64,000 bases of DNA from Serpentinicella sp031432315 (GTDB taxonomy: Bacteria > Bacillota > Clostridia > Peptostreptococcales > Natronincolaceae), in assembly GCF_031432315.1 (NCBI RefSeq), contig NZ_JAVKGO010000003.1, positions 62,001 through 126,000 on the forward strand. The letters run 5' to 3'. The notes beneath the pieces were generated by a model. It ran no database searches. It was not told where the DNA came from and saw only the letters and a list, made by a program, of their open reading frames with translations. Positions within the stretch are counted from its first letter, which is position 1. Every line of letters begins with the position of its first letter. Shown one piece after another: positions 63,650 to 64,000 of this stretch. The translations under genes were made by a program, and so were the position numbers.

Positions 63650-64000
63650 ATGAATTTATCAAAATTAGCAGTTAAAAGACCAGTTACTATTTTAATGATG
63701 GTATTAGTCGTTGTGCTACTTGGGTCTATTTCACTAAGTCGACTTCCTATGGACCTTTTACCAGAAATCGAGGTGCCAGTAGCGATTGTAAATACCTCTT
63801 ACTCTGGAGCAGGACCCCACGAAATAGAAAATATGGTTACACGACCAATCGAAAGTGCTGTTGCAACAGTAGATAGTATAGAAAGTGTACATTCTATTTC
63901 ATCAGAAGGAAATTCAATTATAATCGCCCAATTCGATTTTGGTACAGATATGGATTTTGCAACACTAGAAATGAGAGAAAAAGTTGATTTAGTAAAAGGG
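63650..64000 (+). CDS. RND efflux pump permease (N-terminal part, cut by window end)
   Basis: 117 residues to the edge of the window. It begins MNLSKLAVKRPVTILMMVLV (first membrane helix), then LSRLPMDLLPEIEVPV and NTSYSGAGPHEIENMVTRPIE, the typical start of AcrB/HAE1-type pumps and of Firmicutes SwrC/YerP. The ATG lies 2 bases after the adaptor stop with GAGGGGTG upstream. It would drive drug, surfactant or metal export by proton antiport. Confidence 0.95.
   Translation, partial: MNLSKLAVKRPVTILMMVLVVVLLGSISLSRLPMDLLPEIEVPVAIVNTSYSGAGPHEIENMVTRPIESAVATVDSIESVHSISSEGNSIIIAQFDFGTDMDFATLEMREKVDLVKG

Overview
The window is chromosomal DNA of a low-GC, endospore-forming anaerobe of the class Clostridia. 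The evidence is a spore germinant receptor locus, a monomeric CpI-like [FeFe]-hydrogenase, rubredoxin, the tig-clpP-clpX-lonB-lon-ysxC cluster, two T-box leaders with Ile and Pro specifiers, and A+T-rich intergenic DNA with Gram-positive promoters and ribosome binding sites. An Alkaliphilus/Natronincola-like lineage would fit, but that is inference. No phage, integrase, IS transposase or CRISPR array was seen.

Layout. 1-1163: end of an unidentified RNA or ORF with a terminator, a YfcE-like phosphoesterase, and four tRNA genes (Gly-Gly-Arg-Arg). 1267-3727: Co/Ni ECF transporter M-Q-O. 3893-9787: LtaS-type lipoteichoic acid synthase, an HD hydrolase, arginine deiminase, and a coupled PII-like protein plus CPA-type antiporter. 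9922-15065: cupin, a PhaZ-like alpha/beta hydrolase and a gerK-type receptor (gerKA-gerKC, divergent gerKB). 15118-20877: a repeat element, an anchored hypothetical protein, an orphan guanylate kinase and a class III PHA synthase locus phaE1-phaC-phaE2. 20887-24092: aconitase-isocitrate dehydrogenase. 24441-30066: T-box ileS and the [FeFe]-hydrogenase. 30096-35979: DsrE-desulfurase pair, a nucleotidase, a membrane protein and a three-gene OpuC-type importer. 36316-47274: proteostasis cluster, interrupted by a second PhaZ-like hydrolase and a split ChrA pair. 47307-51919: rubredoxin, a small membrane ORF, T-box proA-proB, and pyrB-pyrI behind a PyrR-like leader. 52169-58527: ADP-ribosylglycohydrolase-TPR fusion, cardiolipin synthase and a three-gene BcrAD/HgdB-like activase system. 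58522-64000: DUF1622, DUF1858, a Crp-family operon, and the start of a TetR-operator-controlled RND efflux operon cut by the window edge.

How parts may work together. phaE1-phaC-phaE2 with one or two PhaZ-like hydrolases suggests storage polyester turnover in an anaerobe. Aconitase and isocitrate dehydrogenase supply 2-oxoglutarate and glutamate, which proA/proB (under a Pro T-box) draw on for proline; together with the OpuC importer this hints at osmotic adaptation. A small intergenic repeat with AGGAAATTGCAT termini recurs at least six times across the window and is the clearest unexplained structure. The most interesting uncharacterised gene sets are the PII-like/antiporter pair, the PhaE-PhaC-PhaE cluster and the split activase trio.
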